A DNA stretch of 37,339 nt from Candidatus Krumholzibacteriia bacterium (lineage in GTDB: Bacteria > Krumholzibacteriota > Krumholzibacteriia > G020349025). The stretch is from the NCBI GenBank assembly GCA_035649275.1, contig DASRJW010000120.1, positions 1 through 37,339 of the forward strand, read 5' to 3'. Shown here in pieces: positions 9,156-17,407 of the stretch (position 1 is its first letter; every line of letters starts with the position of its first letter). The notes beneath the pieces are model-generated. The model searched no databases and had not been told where the DNA came from. It saw only the letters and a list, made by a program, of their open reading frames with translations. Position numbers and translations under genes: made by a program.

Positions 9156-9207
9156 ACAGCCGGCTCGACCGAGACAAGTGTGACTCCCGATCTCGCCGGG
9201 GGCGTCC

Positions 9208-12200
9208 ATGTTGAATCGGGATCGGCACGATCCTCCTGATTTCGAGGGCAAGCCACCAGGGGCCTCCCTGGGTGCGCTGGAGGAAGTCGGGGACTTCCAT
9301 CTGGCCTCGGACAGCTACGGGGCGGCGCTGGAGTACTACAGCACGGCTTGCCGCGAGCTGGGTTCGGGCGACGAGTTCGACGCCGTCGCCGCCGCGCGCT
9401 TGAGCCGCAAGATCGCCGATTGCTATCGCTCCAAAGGGCTACTCGAACAAGCCTGCGTCGAGCTCGAGCGCGCCGGACAATTCCTCCAAGGTTACGAATC
9501 CGAGCTGGAGCAGGGCATCGTGCTCCGCTGCCGCGCCGAGGTCCTCGTCGCCCAGGGCCAGGCGGAGGCGGCGTTGCGCGACGCTGAGCAAGCCATGGAG
9601 CTGCTCAAGGCGAGCGCCGCGCACGCCGAATACGCTCGCTCCCTCACCATCGCCGCCGAATGTCACGGCCGCCTCGGCCACGCGGCGGAGTACGAGCAGC
9701 TGAACCTGGACGCCCTGGCGACCTACCGGCGCATCGAGGATCAAGCCGGGGTCGCCAACGTGCACGCCAACCTCGGCATCGTCTACAAGAACGCTTGCCA
9801 ATGGGACAAAGCGATCCGGGCTCTGATGCAGGCGAAGGATCTGTGCGAGAAGCTCGGCTTGACCCGCAAGCTCGCCCGCACCCACGGCAACCTGGGGATC
9901 GTCTACACCAAGACCCGCGAGTTCGACGAGGCGGTCTCGCATCTGCGCCGGGCGCGTCGGTTGGCACAGCAGCTCGGCGACAGCGCCACCCTGGTGGGTG
10001 TGCTCAATTCCATGGGTCGCGCCCTCGTTCTCGCCGGCCGCTACAACCAAGCGGAGAAATACCTGCTGCAAGCGCGGGTGCTCGCCGAGAGGCATCACTT
10101 CGCCCGTTCCCAGGCGCTGACCGACGAGTTCCTCGGCGACATGATGCTCGCCCAGGGCCGGCTCGACGAGGCGCGGGAGAACTACGAGAGCGGCCTGCGC
10201 AAGGCCCGGGCCCTGGCGCCGAAGGGCGACGTGGTGGGCGAGTTGCTGCGCCGTCTCGCCGAGCTGGAGCTCCGGAGCGGCCTGCGCTCGCAGGCCGTCG
10301 CCACGGCGCGCCGCGCCCTGAAGATCTGTGAAGGCTGCGGTGAAGAGCACGAGATCGGATTCATCTACCGGATCATGGGAAGGGCGCAGGTCGAGCTCGG
10401 CCGCCCCCGTCTGGCGGTGGAAGCGTTCCTGCAGAGCGTCGAAGCTTTCGAGAAGACGCGCAATCCTTACGAGCTGGCCTGGAGCCGCACCGCGCTCGCC
10501 GCAGCGTACCTGACCCAGCAAGGGCGCGAGCCCATGCTCCGCGCCGGTCGCGAGGCCCAGGCAGCGGTGGAAGCCTTCCGCCGCCTCGAGGAGGATGCGG
10601 GCTACTGTCACGCCGGCATCGTCCTGGCGCAGGCGCACAAGGGGCTCGGCAATCACGACGACGGCCTGCTCGTGCTCTACGATCTGGAACGGGTCTGCGA
10701 AGAGTGCGCCGACCCGGAGCTCCTGCTCCAGGTGCAGGCGTTGCGCAAGGACTTCGAGGGCGCCTTGGTGGCGGGCACGAGCGGCGCGGCCAACCAGCTC
10801 AATCTGTTCAGCGAGCTGTACGCCCTGGCGAATCCCGCCCACAGCTTCGATGAGCAGCTGCAAGTCATGCTGCGCTCCCTCAGCAATCGCACCGAGTGCT
10901 CCGCTGCTTTCCTGGCCGTGCTCCTTCCGGATCGCAAGGAACCCTTGCTGAAGGGCGCCTATGGTCTCGAGCGCGGCGAAGCGCAGGCGCTGGCGCGCAC
11001 CTTCGTCGACGCCGGGCTGGAGCCCTACGTTTCAACCCGGGTGCAGGAGGCGCTCGGCGAGCGCCACCCCGAGGTGGTGCGCCGGGCCGGCGCCATCTGC
11101 TGCCAGCCGCTGCGCTTCGAGGAGCGCCGCCTGGGGATGCTGTATTTGGAACGTCCGCGCTCCCAGGGACCCGCCGCGTTCAGTCAGGACGAGGTGGATT
11201 TCATTGCCACCTACGCCAACCTCGCCGGCGTCGTTCTCCTGGAACTGTTCCGCGAGGACTTCAAGGAACCCGAAGCCGAACCGGCCGGCTCGACGCTGCA
11301 CCCGGCGCTGCGGCGCATCATCACCTCCGACCCGGCCATGTATCAGGTGCTGGCGCTGGCGCAGAAGGTGGCGCGCAGCAACTGCAGCGTCCTCATCTCG
11401 GGCGAGACCGGCACGGGGAAGGGGCTGCTCGCCCACTGCCTGCACCTCATGAGCGACCGCGCCGGGCGCAAGTTCATCGCCCTCAATTGCGCCGCCTTAC
11501 CCGAGCAACTCCTGGAGAGCGAACTCTTTGGCCACGTGCGCGGCGCCTTCACCGGCGCCGAGACCACCAAGATGGGGCTCCTGGAGGCGGCGAACGGCGG
11601 CACCGTGTTCCTGGACGAGGTGGGCAAGACCTCGCTCTTCATGCAGGGGAAACTGCTGCAGTTCCTCGATTCCTCCGAGGTCCGGCCGGTGGGGGCGAAC
11701 GAGTTCCGCAAGGTGGACGTGCGGGTCATCTGCGCCTCCAAGAGCGACCTCCGCCGCGAGATGGAGGAAGGCCACTTGCTCGAGGACCTGTACTACCGGC
11801 TCAACGATTTCCCCATCACCATCCCGCCGCTCCGGGAACGCAAGGGGGACGTGAAGCACCTCATCGAACACTACCTGCGCCGCTCCGCCGCGGAGTTGCA
11901 CAAGAACATCCCCGCCTTCTCGCGGCAGGCGATCCACCTGCTGCAGCAGTACTCGTGGCCGGGCAACGTCCGGGAGTTGGAGAAGTGCGTGAAACGCGCC
12001 GTCATCCTCGCCGACGAGGGGCGGCCCATCACCGCGCAGCACCTGCCCGAGGAGCTGAAGGCGGCGGGGCTGCCGCCCGAAGCGACGGTGCTCCGCGAGG
12101 GGATTTCGCTCCGCGCTCACTTGGCGCGCGTGGAGGCCGAGGTCATCGGCGACACCATGCGCCGGGTGGCGGGGAACAAGTCCGAAGCCGCCCGCGTTCT

Positions 12201-12273
12201 CGGCATCAGCTATCCCAACCTGCTGCAGAAGATCAAACTGTACGGTTGCAGCGTGCCCCGCGCCTCCGACTGA
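9208..12273 (+). CDS. TPR-GAF sigma-54 enhancer-binding regulator
   Basis: This 1021-residue cytoplasmic activator has four parts. About 25-480 is an array of tetratricopeptide repeats (for example ANVHANLGIVYKNACQWDKA, followed by THGNLGIVYTKTREFDEAV). A GAF-like domain lies at about 545-680. An AAA+ sigma-54 interaction domain follows, with Walker A GETGTGKG (about 732-739), GAFTGA (779-784), Walker B TVFLDEVGK, and the arginine-finger region PPLRERKGDV. At about 985-1015 is a Fis-type helix-turn-helix (NKSEAARVLGISYPNLLQKI). There is no receiver domain, so activation is more likely through a protein partner on the TPRs or a ligand of the GAF than by a kinase. GGGGG lies five bases before the ATG. 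The candidate sigma-54 promoter at 12574, just downstream, is a plausible target. Confidence 0.92.
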   Translation: MLNRDRHDPPDFEGKPPGASLGALEEVGDFHLASDSYGAALEYYSTACRELGSGDEFDAVAAARLSRKIADCYRSKGLLEQACVELERAGQFLQGYESELEQGIVLRCRAEVLVAQGQAEAALRDAEQAMELLKASAAHAEYARSLTIAAECHGRLGHAAEYEQLNLDALATYRRIEDQAGVANVHANLGIVYKNACQWDKAIRALMQAKDLCEKLGLTRKLARTHGNLGIVYTKTREFDEAVSHLRRARRLAQQLGDSATLVGVLNSMGRALVLAGRYNQAEKYLLQARVLAERHHFARSQALTDEFLGDMMLAQGRLDEARENYESGLRKARALAPKGDVVGELLRRLAELELRSGLRSQAVATARRALKICEGCGEEHEIGFIYRIMGRAQVELGRPRLAVEAFLQSVEAFEKTRNPYELAWSRTALAAAYLTQQGREPMLRAGREAQAAVEAFRRLEEDAGYCHAGIVLAQAHKGLGNHDDGLLVLYDLERVCEECADPELLLQVQALRKDFEGALVAGTSGAANQLNLFSELYALANPAHSFDEQLQVMLRSLSNRTECSAAFLAVLLPDRKEPLLKGAYGLERGEAQALARTFVDAGLEPYVSTRVQEALGERHPEVVRRAGAICCQPLRFEERRLGMLYLERPRSQGPAAFSQDEVDFIATYANLAGVVLLELFREDFKEPEAEPAGSTLHPALRRIITSDPAMYQVLALAQKVARSNCSVLISGETGTGKGLLAHCLHLMSDRAGRKFIALNCAALPEQLLESELFGHVRGAFTGAETTKMGLLEAANGGTVFLDEVGKTSLFMQGKLLQFLDSSEVRPVGANEFRKVDVRVICASKSDLRREMEEGHLLEDLYYRLNDFPITIPPLRERKGDVKHLIEHYLRRSAAELHKNIPAFSRQAIHLLQQYSWPGNVRELEKCVKRAVILADEGRPITAQHLPEELKAAGLPPEATVLREGISLRAHLARVEAEVIGDTMRRVAGNKSEAARVLGISYPNLLQKIKLYGCSVPRASD

Positions 12274-12573
12274 ACCGCCTCGCGCACCTACCTCCGCCGC
12301 CGTTGCCCGCTCTTTCGTCCTCCTCGTCTTCGTGGTCCTGCGGCTCGCTCCGTTTTCGACCCGTGACGAGACTTGGTTCCTCACGGGCACCCAACAATAA
12401 AAATCCTTGCCAGTGTGACAGGTCGTTTTTTCAACGACTTACAGTCCGAGGACCGAAAGGGTGTAAAAGCGCTTGCTGCACCTGCGATGGGACGACCGGC
12501 GCGAAATCTTCGGCGAGCCCCCCGAGGGGGTGCAAGTGTTTGCTGTCTTTACCGTTAATTTTCGGCGCTGGAA
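12274..12573. other. Non-coding stretch after the TPR-GAF regulator
   Basis: No reading frame here looks like a gene. Visible structure includes a dyad CCCGTGA/TCACGGG (ending about 12388), an AT-rich stretch around 12395-12440, a 6-bp hairpin GTCGTT/AACGAC (12422-12438), and a CCCCC-GA-GGGGG dyad near 12520. No clear sigma-70 promoter was found. It is visibly less GC-rich than the flanking genes. Confidence 0.5.
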
Positions 12574-12588
12574 TGGCATGAAGGGTGC
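12574..12588 (+). promoter_or_regulatory. Candidate sigma-54 promoter
   Basis: TGGCATG-AAGG-GTGC matches the sigma-54 consensus TGGCACG-N4-TTGC with the invariant GG and GC ten bases apart. It lies about 300 bases downstream of a sigma-54 activator gene and faces a gene-free stretch that ends in a strong terminator. A chance match cannot be excluded. Confidence 0.45.
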
Positions 12589-12599
12589 CTTGCTCAGGT

Positions 12600-12954
12600 T
12601 GCAAAGCTCTTGGCCGGTGAAAGAGCTAGCAGCCGGTCAGGAACAATCTCAGCGACCGACGGGTCGCTCAGAGAAACCAGCAGCCGGGGCCGGGGTGGAC
12701 ACCAAAGTGGGGATTGGTGCTCTATCCCTGCCTCAGCTGGTTAGACCGACGAGGCGGGAGTGAGGCGGTAGGGCGCGAGGGCCCGTCGGTCGATGCGAGT
12801 TTTTCGGTGCTCCTCCGTATCAGCGGAGCCCCGGAGGCCGAGGGCCGGATTGAGGCGAGGATCCGGCTGGATCACGTTGGGTTTCAATACTCTCCGTCGT
12901 CGTTCTTCGGTCCTTCGGGAAGAGGCCGCCACGAGCGTGGCGGCCTTTTCTTTT
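12600..12954 (+). ncRNA. Candidate structured non-coding RNA
   Basis: About 355 bases lie between the sigma-54-like promoter and the terminator without a convincing gene. Perfect helices are seen in series: AGCTCTT/AAGAGCT (12605-12627), AGCGACC-GACG-GGTCGCT (12651-12668, extended by TCT/AGA), CACCAA/TTGGTG (12700-12719), CTCCG/CGGAG (12813-12828) and GCCGGAT/ATCCGGC (12844-12867), followed by the terminator stem. It does not match the conserved parts of tmRNA, RNase P RNA, SRP RNA or tRNA that I can recall. Both boundaries are inferred, and hairpins are frequent by chance in GC-rich DNA. Confidence 0.4.
12923..12954 (+). terminator. Intrinsic (rho-independent) terminator
   Basis: A perfect 10-bp stem AGGCCGCCAC (12923-12932) pairs with GTGGCGGCCT (12937-12946) around a 4-base loop, GAGC. 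It runs straight into a T-rich tract, TTTTCTTTT (12946-12954). The T-tract shows it acts on the plus strand, where it would end the candidate RNA or read-through from the regulator gene. The minus-strand operator operon ending at 13010 has no T-tract here. Confidence 0.9.
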
Positions 12955-13009
12955 CCCCGCCCCGGCCGGGTCCCTCCAGCATGGGCGCAAGCCGCTGCCA
13001 CGGGGCTCT

Positions 13010-14155
13010 TCAGCCGACCGGTCTCGCGCTGGAAGCGGGGTTGAGGCTCCGGAGGTAAAGGCTGAAGGTCTGCAGCATGGTCTCCAGGCTGAAGTGATCG
13101 CGGATCCGGCGAGACGCCGCCGCACCCAAGCGACGCCGTAAGTCGGCGTCCGAGAGCAAACGCCCGAGGGCTCCCGCCAAGGCCCCCACGTCACCCACCG
13201 GGACCAGGAGACCGCACTCGTCGTGCACGATGAGCTCGGGAATCCCTCCCACCCTAGTCGCCACCGGCGGGACGCCGAGCGCCATGGTCTCCAAGAGCGA
13301 AAGCGGCAAGCCCTCGGCCTTTGAAGGCAGCGCGGCCAGGTCGAAAGCCGCCAGCAGCGGCGCCGGTTCGGCGACGTAGCCAGGCAGGTGGAGGCGGAGG
13401 CCGTGCGCTTGGGCGAGGTCCTGCAGCCGCCCCCGTTCGGGGCCTTCGCCGAGAATCGTGAGCACCGGTGCCGGGGCGGGGCGCAAGCGTGCGACCGCGA
13501 GCAAGAGCTGATCGAAGCCTTTGCCAGTGACGAGTCGTCCCGCCGCACCGAGGAGCGTGTCGTCGTCGGCGACGCCCAGGGAGCGGCGGGCCGCGGCGCG
13601 TTCGGCGGCGGAGACCTGGGGGATGCGAATGCCGTTGGGGATCACCGTGATCCGCTGCGAGGCCACGCCCTGCGTCGCCCGCATGCGCCGCCGCGAGGCC
13701 TCGGAGACCGTGACGATCCCGGTGCAGACGTGCAGGGTCCAGGTGTCCACGATGCCGTAGAGGAACTTGCGCAGCGCCGGCATCGTGGCTTCTCCCGCCA
13801 GCGGCGCCGGGCGGGAGACGACGTGCGGCACGCCACGGGGTCGACAGGCGCGGCTAGCGAGGAAGTCGTAGCGCAGGCCGTGGCTGAGCACGACGTCGAT
13901 GCCATGGGCCTCGATGAAAGCGCCGAGCTGGCGCACCCAGGCGCGGTCGAAGCGCCGCTGCGGCATGGCGGAGAGCACTGCGCCCGTCCGGGAGCGGAAC
14001 CACGAGGCGAGGGCGCCGCTCTCCGGATACGCGACGTAGTGGGCGAAGTCGAGGCCGGCCACCAAGGTCTGCGCCACGCGCTCGACGCCGGTGACGCCGG
14101 AGGCGGGGTCCGCAGCTCCACCCACCACTTGCAGGAGACGGAGCGGCATCCTCAC
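13010..14155 (-). CDS. GT4-family glycosyltransferase
   Basis: This 381-residue GT-B glycosyltransferase has an N-terminal acceptor-side domain (LLQVVGGAADPASGVTGVERV) and a C-terminal donor domain. The donor domain shows LGAAGRLVTGKGFDQLL, the diphosphate-binding area, and the EX7E signature in KAEGLPLSLLETMALGVP. The fold matches family GT4, whose members use nucleotide sugars to extend LPS, capsule or glycoprotein glycans. The start is taken as the GTG at 14155, which overlaps the stop of the upstream kinase gene as GTGA; an ATG two codons later (14149) is equally possible. It is the last gene of a three-gene coupled operon. Donor and acceptor are unknown. Confidence 0.9.
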   Translation of the reverse strand: MRMPLRLLQVVGGAADPASGVTGVERVAQTLVAGLDFAHYVAYPESGALASWFRSRTGAVLSAMPQRRFDRAWVRQLGAFIEAHGIDVVLSHGLRYDFLASRACRPRGVPHVVSRPAPLAGEATMPALRKFLYGIVDTWTLHVCTGIVTVSEASRRRMRATQGVASQRITVIPNGIRIPQVSAAERAAARRSLGVADDDTLLGAAGRLVTGKGFDQLLLAVARLRPAPAPVLTILGEGPERGRLQDLAQAHGLRLHLPGYVAEPAPLLAAFDLAALPSKAEGLPLSLLETMALGVPPVATRVGGIPELIVHDECGLLVPVGDVGALAGALGRLLSDADLRRRLGAAASRRIRDHFSLETMLQTFSLYLRSLNPASSARPVG

Positions 14156-15126
14156 CGACCCGCCAGCTCCGCCTGCAGGATGCGCGCGAACGCCAGCCCC
14201 ATGGGCCGACGACCGGCGCGACGCGCGGTCCGGTGCAAGGCGAGGAGGGTGAAGAATCGTTCTGGCCGACCGAGGCCAAGGTCGATTCCCTGCGACTGCA
14301 ACCGCAAGCGAGCAGTGCGGAGGGGCGCGAGGTCGTGCACGGCGCGGATCTCCCGCCACTCCGGCAGTCTCCCCCGACGCGCCGCCTGCACGGCGAAGCT
14401 GCACTCATAGGTGAGCACATCGAGGAAAATGGGCGCGCGTTCCGTCGCCAGCGTCCAGTCCACCACCCCAGAGAGAGCACGGCCGCGGAAGAGGACGTTG
14501 CCTGGGAAGTAGTCGCCGTGGGCACACCCCGCCGGCCAGTGCGTCTGCCAGTGCGGCTCGAGCCGGGCTTCGAGTTGTTGGCGCAAGGCCGCGTCCCAAC
14601 CCACCTGAATCGCATCCTCCCAAAACGCGGCGAGCGCCTCGGTGCCGAGCCATGCCGCCGGCTGCAGGGGTGCCGACGGCAGCGCCGCCGCCAAGTCCAA
14701 GGCCCAATCCAGCGCTGCCTGCAGCCGGGCGCCACGACCGCCGGCGCCCCGGGCCCCCCAGGTGTTGTGGAGCTCGACTTCTCCGGGAAGCGCGGTCATG
14801 AGCAGGAAAGCGCAGTCGTTGATCCGTCCCTGATGCAAGAGCCGCGGCACCCGCCGGGCCAGTGCCTCCGGCAGGACTTGCCCGAGGCGCCGCAGCTGCT
14901 CGCCTTCGCCTTCCAACCAAGCATTGCCCTCGGGGTCACGGGCCACCTTGGCGACCGCGAGCGGCCACCGCCCGTGGGCGGGGAAAGCGAGGAGGAGGAG
15001 CGCCGACTCCTTCTCTGGGTATTCCTCCATGCCGAGCTTCAGCCAGTGGACAGACGATGGCGGCGGTGTCGCAGGATCGAGCAGCGACCAATGGCCGCGC
15101 AGGTGTTGCTCCAGGAGCTGGATCAT
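14152..15126 (-). CDS. APH-fold phosphotransferase (sugar/small-molecule kinase-like)
   Basis: This 324-residue protein has the C-lobe of the aminoglycoside/choline kinase superfamily. The catalytic loop is HGDYFPGN (His203, Asp205, Asn210), followed by the metal-binding Asp223 in GVVDW. The N-lobe Lys is probably in PLAVAKVARD. The ATG at 15126 overlaps the stop of the methyltransferase gene as ATGA, and its own stop overlaps the next start, so it is translated within a coupled operon. Its neighbours, a methyltransferase and a GT4 enzyme, suggest it phosphorylates a glycan or its precursor rather than an antibiotic. The substrate is inferred, not shown. A much longer frame running upstream to 16560 is a shadow of the methyltransferase gene. 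Confidence 0.85.
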   Translation of the reverse strand: MIQLLEQHLRGHWSLLDPATPPPSSVHWLKLGMEEYPEKESALLLLAFPAHGRWPLAVAKVARDPEGNAWLEGEGEQLRRLGQVLPEALARRVPRLLHQGRINDCAFLLMTALPGEVELHNTWGARGAGGRGARLQAALDWALDLAAALPSAPLQPAAWLGTEALAAFWEDAIQVGWDAALRQQLEARLEPHWQTHWPAGCAHGDYFPGNVLFRGRALSGVVDWTLATERAPIFLDVLTYECSFAVQAARRGRLPEWREIRAVHDLAPLRTARLRLQSQGIDLGLGRPERFFTLLALHRTARRAGRRPMGLAFARILQAELAGR

Positions 15127-16259
15127 GCACCGTGCTCCGGAGTGCGGAGGATGAAGGCGTAGCAAGAAGTGATCTGCGCTTCCCAACCGGTGGCAGCCCC
15201 AAGGAGATGGGCGGCGCGCCGCAACGGGCCCAGTCCCCGGCGGGGCGAGCGCAGGCGTGACGTCAGGTAGAGAAATGGGCCGCTCTGCGCTAGGGGAACG
15301 AGCTGCATCGGGGCGTTGTAGCCCGGAACGACGGCATAGGCCTGCAGGTCCCGGAAGCCGCAACGGGCGAAGAGGCGGCGGTAACCGCGGAGTGAGTAGG
15401 TCCAGGTGCGATAGTCGCGCTCCGCCACGAAGGTGCGCGGCGAGTGCGCCGCACGCAGGCGCGTGTACGCCCGGGCCAGCCGGCGCGGCATCAAGCTGGT
15501 GAACCGCAGGCCTTGGTGGTCCGGCGTGCCGCGCCAGAACACACGCCCGTAGCGATTCTCGATGCCGACATAGAGCCAACCGCCCGGGCGGAGCAAGGCG
15601 TGCAGCTGGCGCAGGAAGGCCTCCTGCAACACGTCCGGTGCCCGCGGCCTCCTTCCCGGCGTCGGCTCCGGGTCCACGAGTCCGGCCCATTCCAAGACGC
15701 CGTTCACCGCCACCAGATCGAGGCTGCCGGGGCAGAGGGGCAGAGCGTGCAGATCGGCGCGCACGGGCACCAGGTTGGCGACACCGTCTTGCTGCTGGCG
15801 CAGGGCGATGAACTCCAGGCGCTCCGCCACGCGCTCCACCGCGTAGTGGCGCAGCACGTGCGGAGCCAGGCCGAAGCTCACCGCGCCCCAGCCGGCGCCG
15901 ACGTCGAGGCTCACGGTGCGCTCCCGCTCCAGCGGTACGAGGACTCGCCAGTCGGCGCGGGAGGGATGCTGCACGTAGGGGAGGAGAGACGGCGGCTGCA
16001 AGTGCCGACGCAGCGCCTCCTGCCAGCCGGTGTGGCGCGCCGCCTCGAGGATCTGCCGCATCGAGGCGCGCTCGATTTCGCCCCAGTAGAGGGAGTCGTC
16101 GGCGAAGAGGAGAGCGCCGTCCGCGCCGCGACGCGCCGCCTGGCCGTGCTGCGCGCAGACGAGGTCTCGAGCGGTGGCACGCAGCGGCCCGCGACAGCGC
16201 GGGCAGGCGAGTTCGGGCGGCAGCTCCACGCGATGGTCGATGGTTCCCTGAGACGGCAT
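15123..16259 (-). CDS. SAM-dependent methyltransferase with N-terminal zinc-ribbon-like segment
   Basis: This 378-residue class I methyltransferase begins with a Trm112-like cysteine segment (CPRCRGPL, then VCAQHGQ). The SAM-binding glycine loop SLDVGAGWGAVSFGL lies near residue 120, followed by AVERVAERLEF, LHALPLCPGSLDLV and RPGGWLYVGIENRYGR. The last motif resembles methyltransferases found in surface-glycan clusters. I chose the ATG at 16259 because the predicted promoter's -10 box ends at 16292, leaving a leader of about 30 bases; the longer reading from 16397 would start upstream of that promoter. GAGG lies about eight bases before the ATG. It is the first gene of the coupled methyltransferase-kinase-GT4 operon. 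Target is unknown. Confidence 0.88.
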   Translation of the reverse strand: MPSQGTIDHRVELPPELACPRCRGPLRATARDLVCAQHGQAARRGADGALLFADDSLYWGEIERASMRQILEAARHTGWQEALRRHLQPPSLLPYVQHPSRADWRVLVPLERERTVSLDVGAGWGAVSFGLAPHVLRHYAVERVAERLEFIALRQQQDGVANLVPVRADLHALPLCPGSLDLVAVNGVLEWAGLVDPEPTPGRRPRAPDVLQEAFLRQLHALLRPGGWLYVGIENRYGRVFWRGTPDHQGLRFTSLMPRRLARAYTRLRAAHSPRTFVAERDYRTWTYSLRGYRRLFARCGFRDLQAYAVVPGYNAPMQLVPLAQSGPFLYLTSRLRSPRRGLGPLRRAAHLLGAATGWEAQITSCYAFILRTPEHGA

Positions 16260-16273
16260 CCTCCACACCTCGC

Positions 16274-16291
16274 TTCCGACCCGTGTCGGAA
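16274..16291. promoter_or_regulatory. Operator-like dyad over the methyltransferase operon start site
   Basis: TTCCGAC-CCGT-GTCGGAA is a perfect 7-bp dyad immediately downstream of the -10 box at 16292-16297. It therefore covers the expected transcription start. It could bind a repressor dimer or form a small hairpin at the RNA 5' end. Confidence 0.5.
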
Positions 16292-16321
16292 AGTAGACAA
16301 CCCGTTTCAGCCAGACCACAA
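16292..16321 (-). promoter_or_regulatory. Sigma-70-type promoter for the methyltransferase-kinase-GT4 operon
   Basis: Read on the minus strand: TTGTGG (16321-16316), an 18-base spacer, and TCTACT (16297-16292; 4/6 to TATAAT). The start site would be near 16285, about 26 bases before the ATG at 16259. Confidence 0.5.
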
Positions 16322-16516
16322 CATTCGGCGCCACGCTGTGGGCCCGGGGCATTCTCGGCCGCCGCATGGCTCCGCCGTCGCTTTCCCTCCCTGGCATGGC
16401 CTATGCGCTCGTCGTCGTCGCGCGACCTCGGAGTCCCGGTCGCGCCCAGGTCACGTTCGAAGAAGCGTCTTGCATTCCGGCAACAACGCGGAGGCCGGAA
16501 GTCAGGGAGGCACAGG

Positions 16517-17407
16517 ATGCGCACACTGCTCGCACTCGGCGTGCTCGGCCTGATCGCCACCGGCTGCTACGATTCCAGCCGGCGCGTGGTCGGCACCGAC
16601 GATCTCACCGCGCCGGGAGAACCCCACGACCTCTGGTCCATCACCGGCGATGGCGAGGTCACCGTCTATTGGACGGCGCCGGGAGACTACGATCTCGCCG
16701 GCTTCTCCGTGTTCATCAGCCAGGATGACCACGACTACTATCGTCTCGGCGACGTCCCCGTGACGCAGCACCATCTCATCATCGGCGGCGAAACCTTGCC
16801 GGCCGGCGTGCCTTTCGCCTTCGTCAACGGCAACACCTATTTCCTTGGTGTCTCCGCCTTCGATACCTCGGGGAACGAGAGCGCCCTTACCGAGACTTCC
16901 ACCACCTTCGACACGCCCCGCCCGGCGGGGAGCGTGCGCCTCTATCGCGCCGACGGTCCCATGCTCGAGCAGAGCGGTTACGACTTCTCGCGTTCGCCCT
17001 ACGGCTACGCGATGAGCGCCACCAGTTTGTTCACCGACGTCTACTTCGCCGTCGTGAGCGGCATCCCGGTGTTACGGACGCCTCATCCCCAGGTGGTGGA
17101 GCTGCAGGACATGGGCTTTGTCGACTTCGACGACCCCAGCGTCAGCTGGTTCTCCGAGGCCGGTTGGAATCCGGTGGCGGAGGTGCCGCTGCGCCCGGGT
17201 CACGTGATCATGGTGCGCATCTGGGAAGAGACGCGGCCCGGCAACACCTTCGAGCCCTTCAATGTCGGCAAGCTCGCGGTCGTCGGGATGGACAGCGAAT
17301 CGGTGCTCCTCGACTGGGCGTACCAGATCGATCCGAACAACTACGAGCTCAAGCCGCAGCCGCTCGGTCCTGCGGTTGACACGCCGGTGCAGCCGGAGGT
17401 CCAGTGA
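16517..17407 (+). CDS. Putative lipoprotein with fibronectin type III-like domain
   Basis: This is a 296-residue protein. The ATG at 16517 follows GGGAGG by seven bases and begins a lipoprotein signal (MRTLLALGVLGLIATGC) with Cys17 as the likely lipidated residue. The lipobox is slightly unusual (Ala at -3). Residues about 30-130 look like a fibronectin type III domain (VTVYWTAPGDYDLAGFSVFI, then YFLGVSAFDTSGNES). The rest is a beta-rich region of unknown family. It is probably anchored in a membrane, facing the periplasm or the surface. It overlaps the next gene at TGATG and so is coupled to the DUF4384-like protein. No enzymatic motif is seen. Confidence 0.8.
   Translation: MRTLLALGVLGLIATGCYDSSRRVVGTDDLTAPGEPHDLWSITGDGEVTVYWTAPGDYDLAGFSVFISQDDHDYYRLGDVPVTQHHLIIGGETLPAGVPFAFVNGNTYFLGVSAFDTSGNESALTETSTTFDTPRPAGSVRLYRADGPMLEQSGYDFSRSPYGYAMSATSLFTDVYFAVVSGIPVLRTPHPQVVELQDMGFVDFDDPSVSWFSEAGWNPVAEVPLRPGHVIMVRIWEETRPGNTFEPFNVGKLAVVGMDSESVLLDWAYQIDPNNYELKPQPLGPAVDTPVQPEVQ

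Noticed and set aside
12596-12645. Resemblance to the 3' half of a c-di-GMP-I (GEMM) riboswitch (GCAAAGC, then AGCAGCCGG)
   Set aside because: The required 5' half with its GGCAAACC/tetraloop-receptor parts is not visible, and no gene follows for it to control. Only a covariance search could revive the idea.
12731-12745. tRNA-like CTCAGCTGGTTAGA sequence
   Set aside because: It resembles a tRNA D-loop, but no acceptor stem, anticodon arm or T-arm (GGTTCGAAT-type) follows at the right distance.
16501-16519. GG-N10-GC sigma-54-like spacing at the start of the FN3 lipoprotein gene
   Set aside because: It overlaps the ribosome site and start codon, so a transcript from it could not carry the start normally. 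Treated as chance.
15127-16560. Upstream extension of the APH-fold kinase frame
   Set aside because: It overlaps the methyltransferase gene almost completely, is arginine-rich and motif-free, and the ATGA overlap gives a clear kinase start at 15126.
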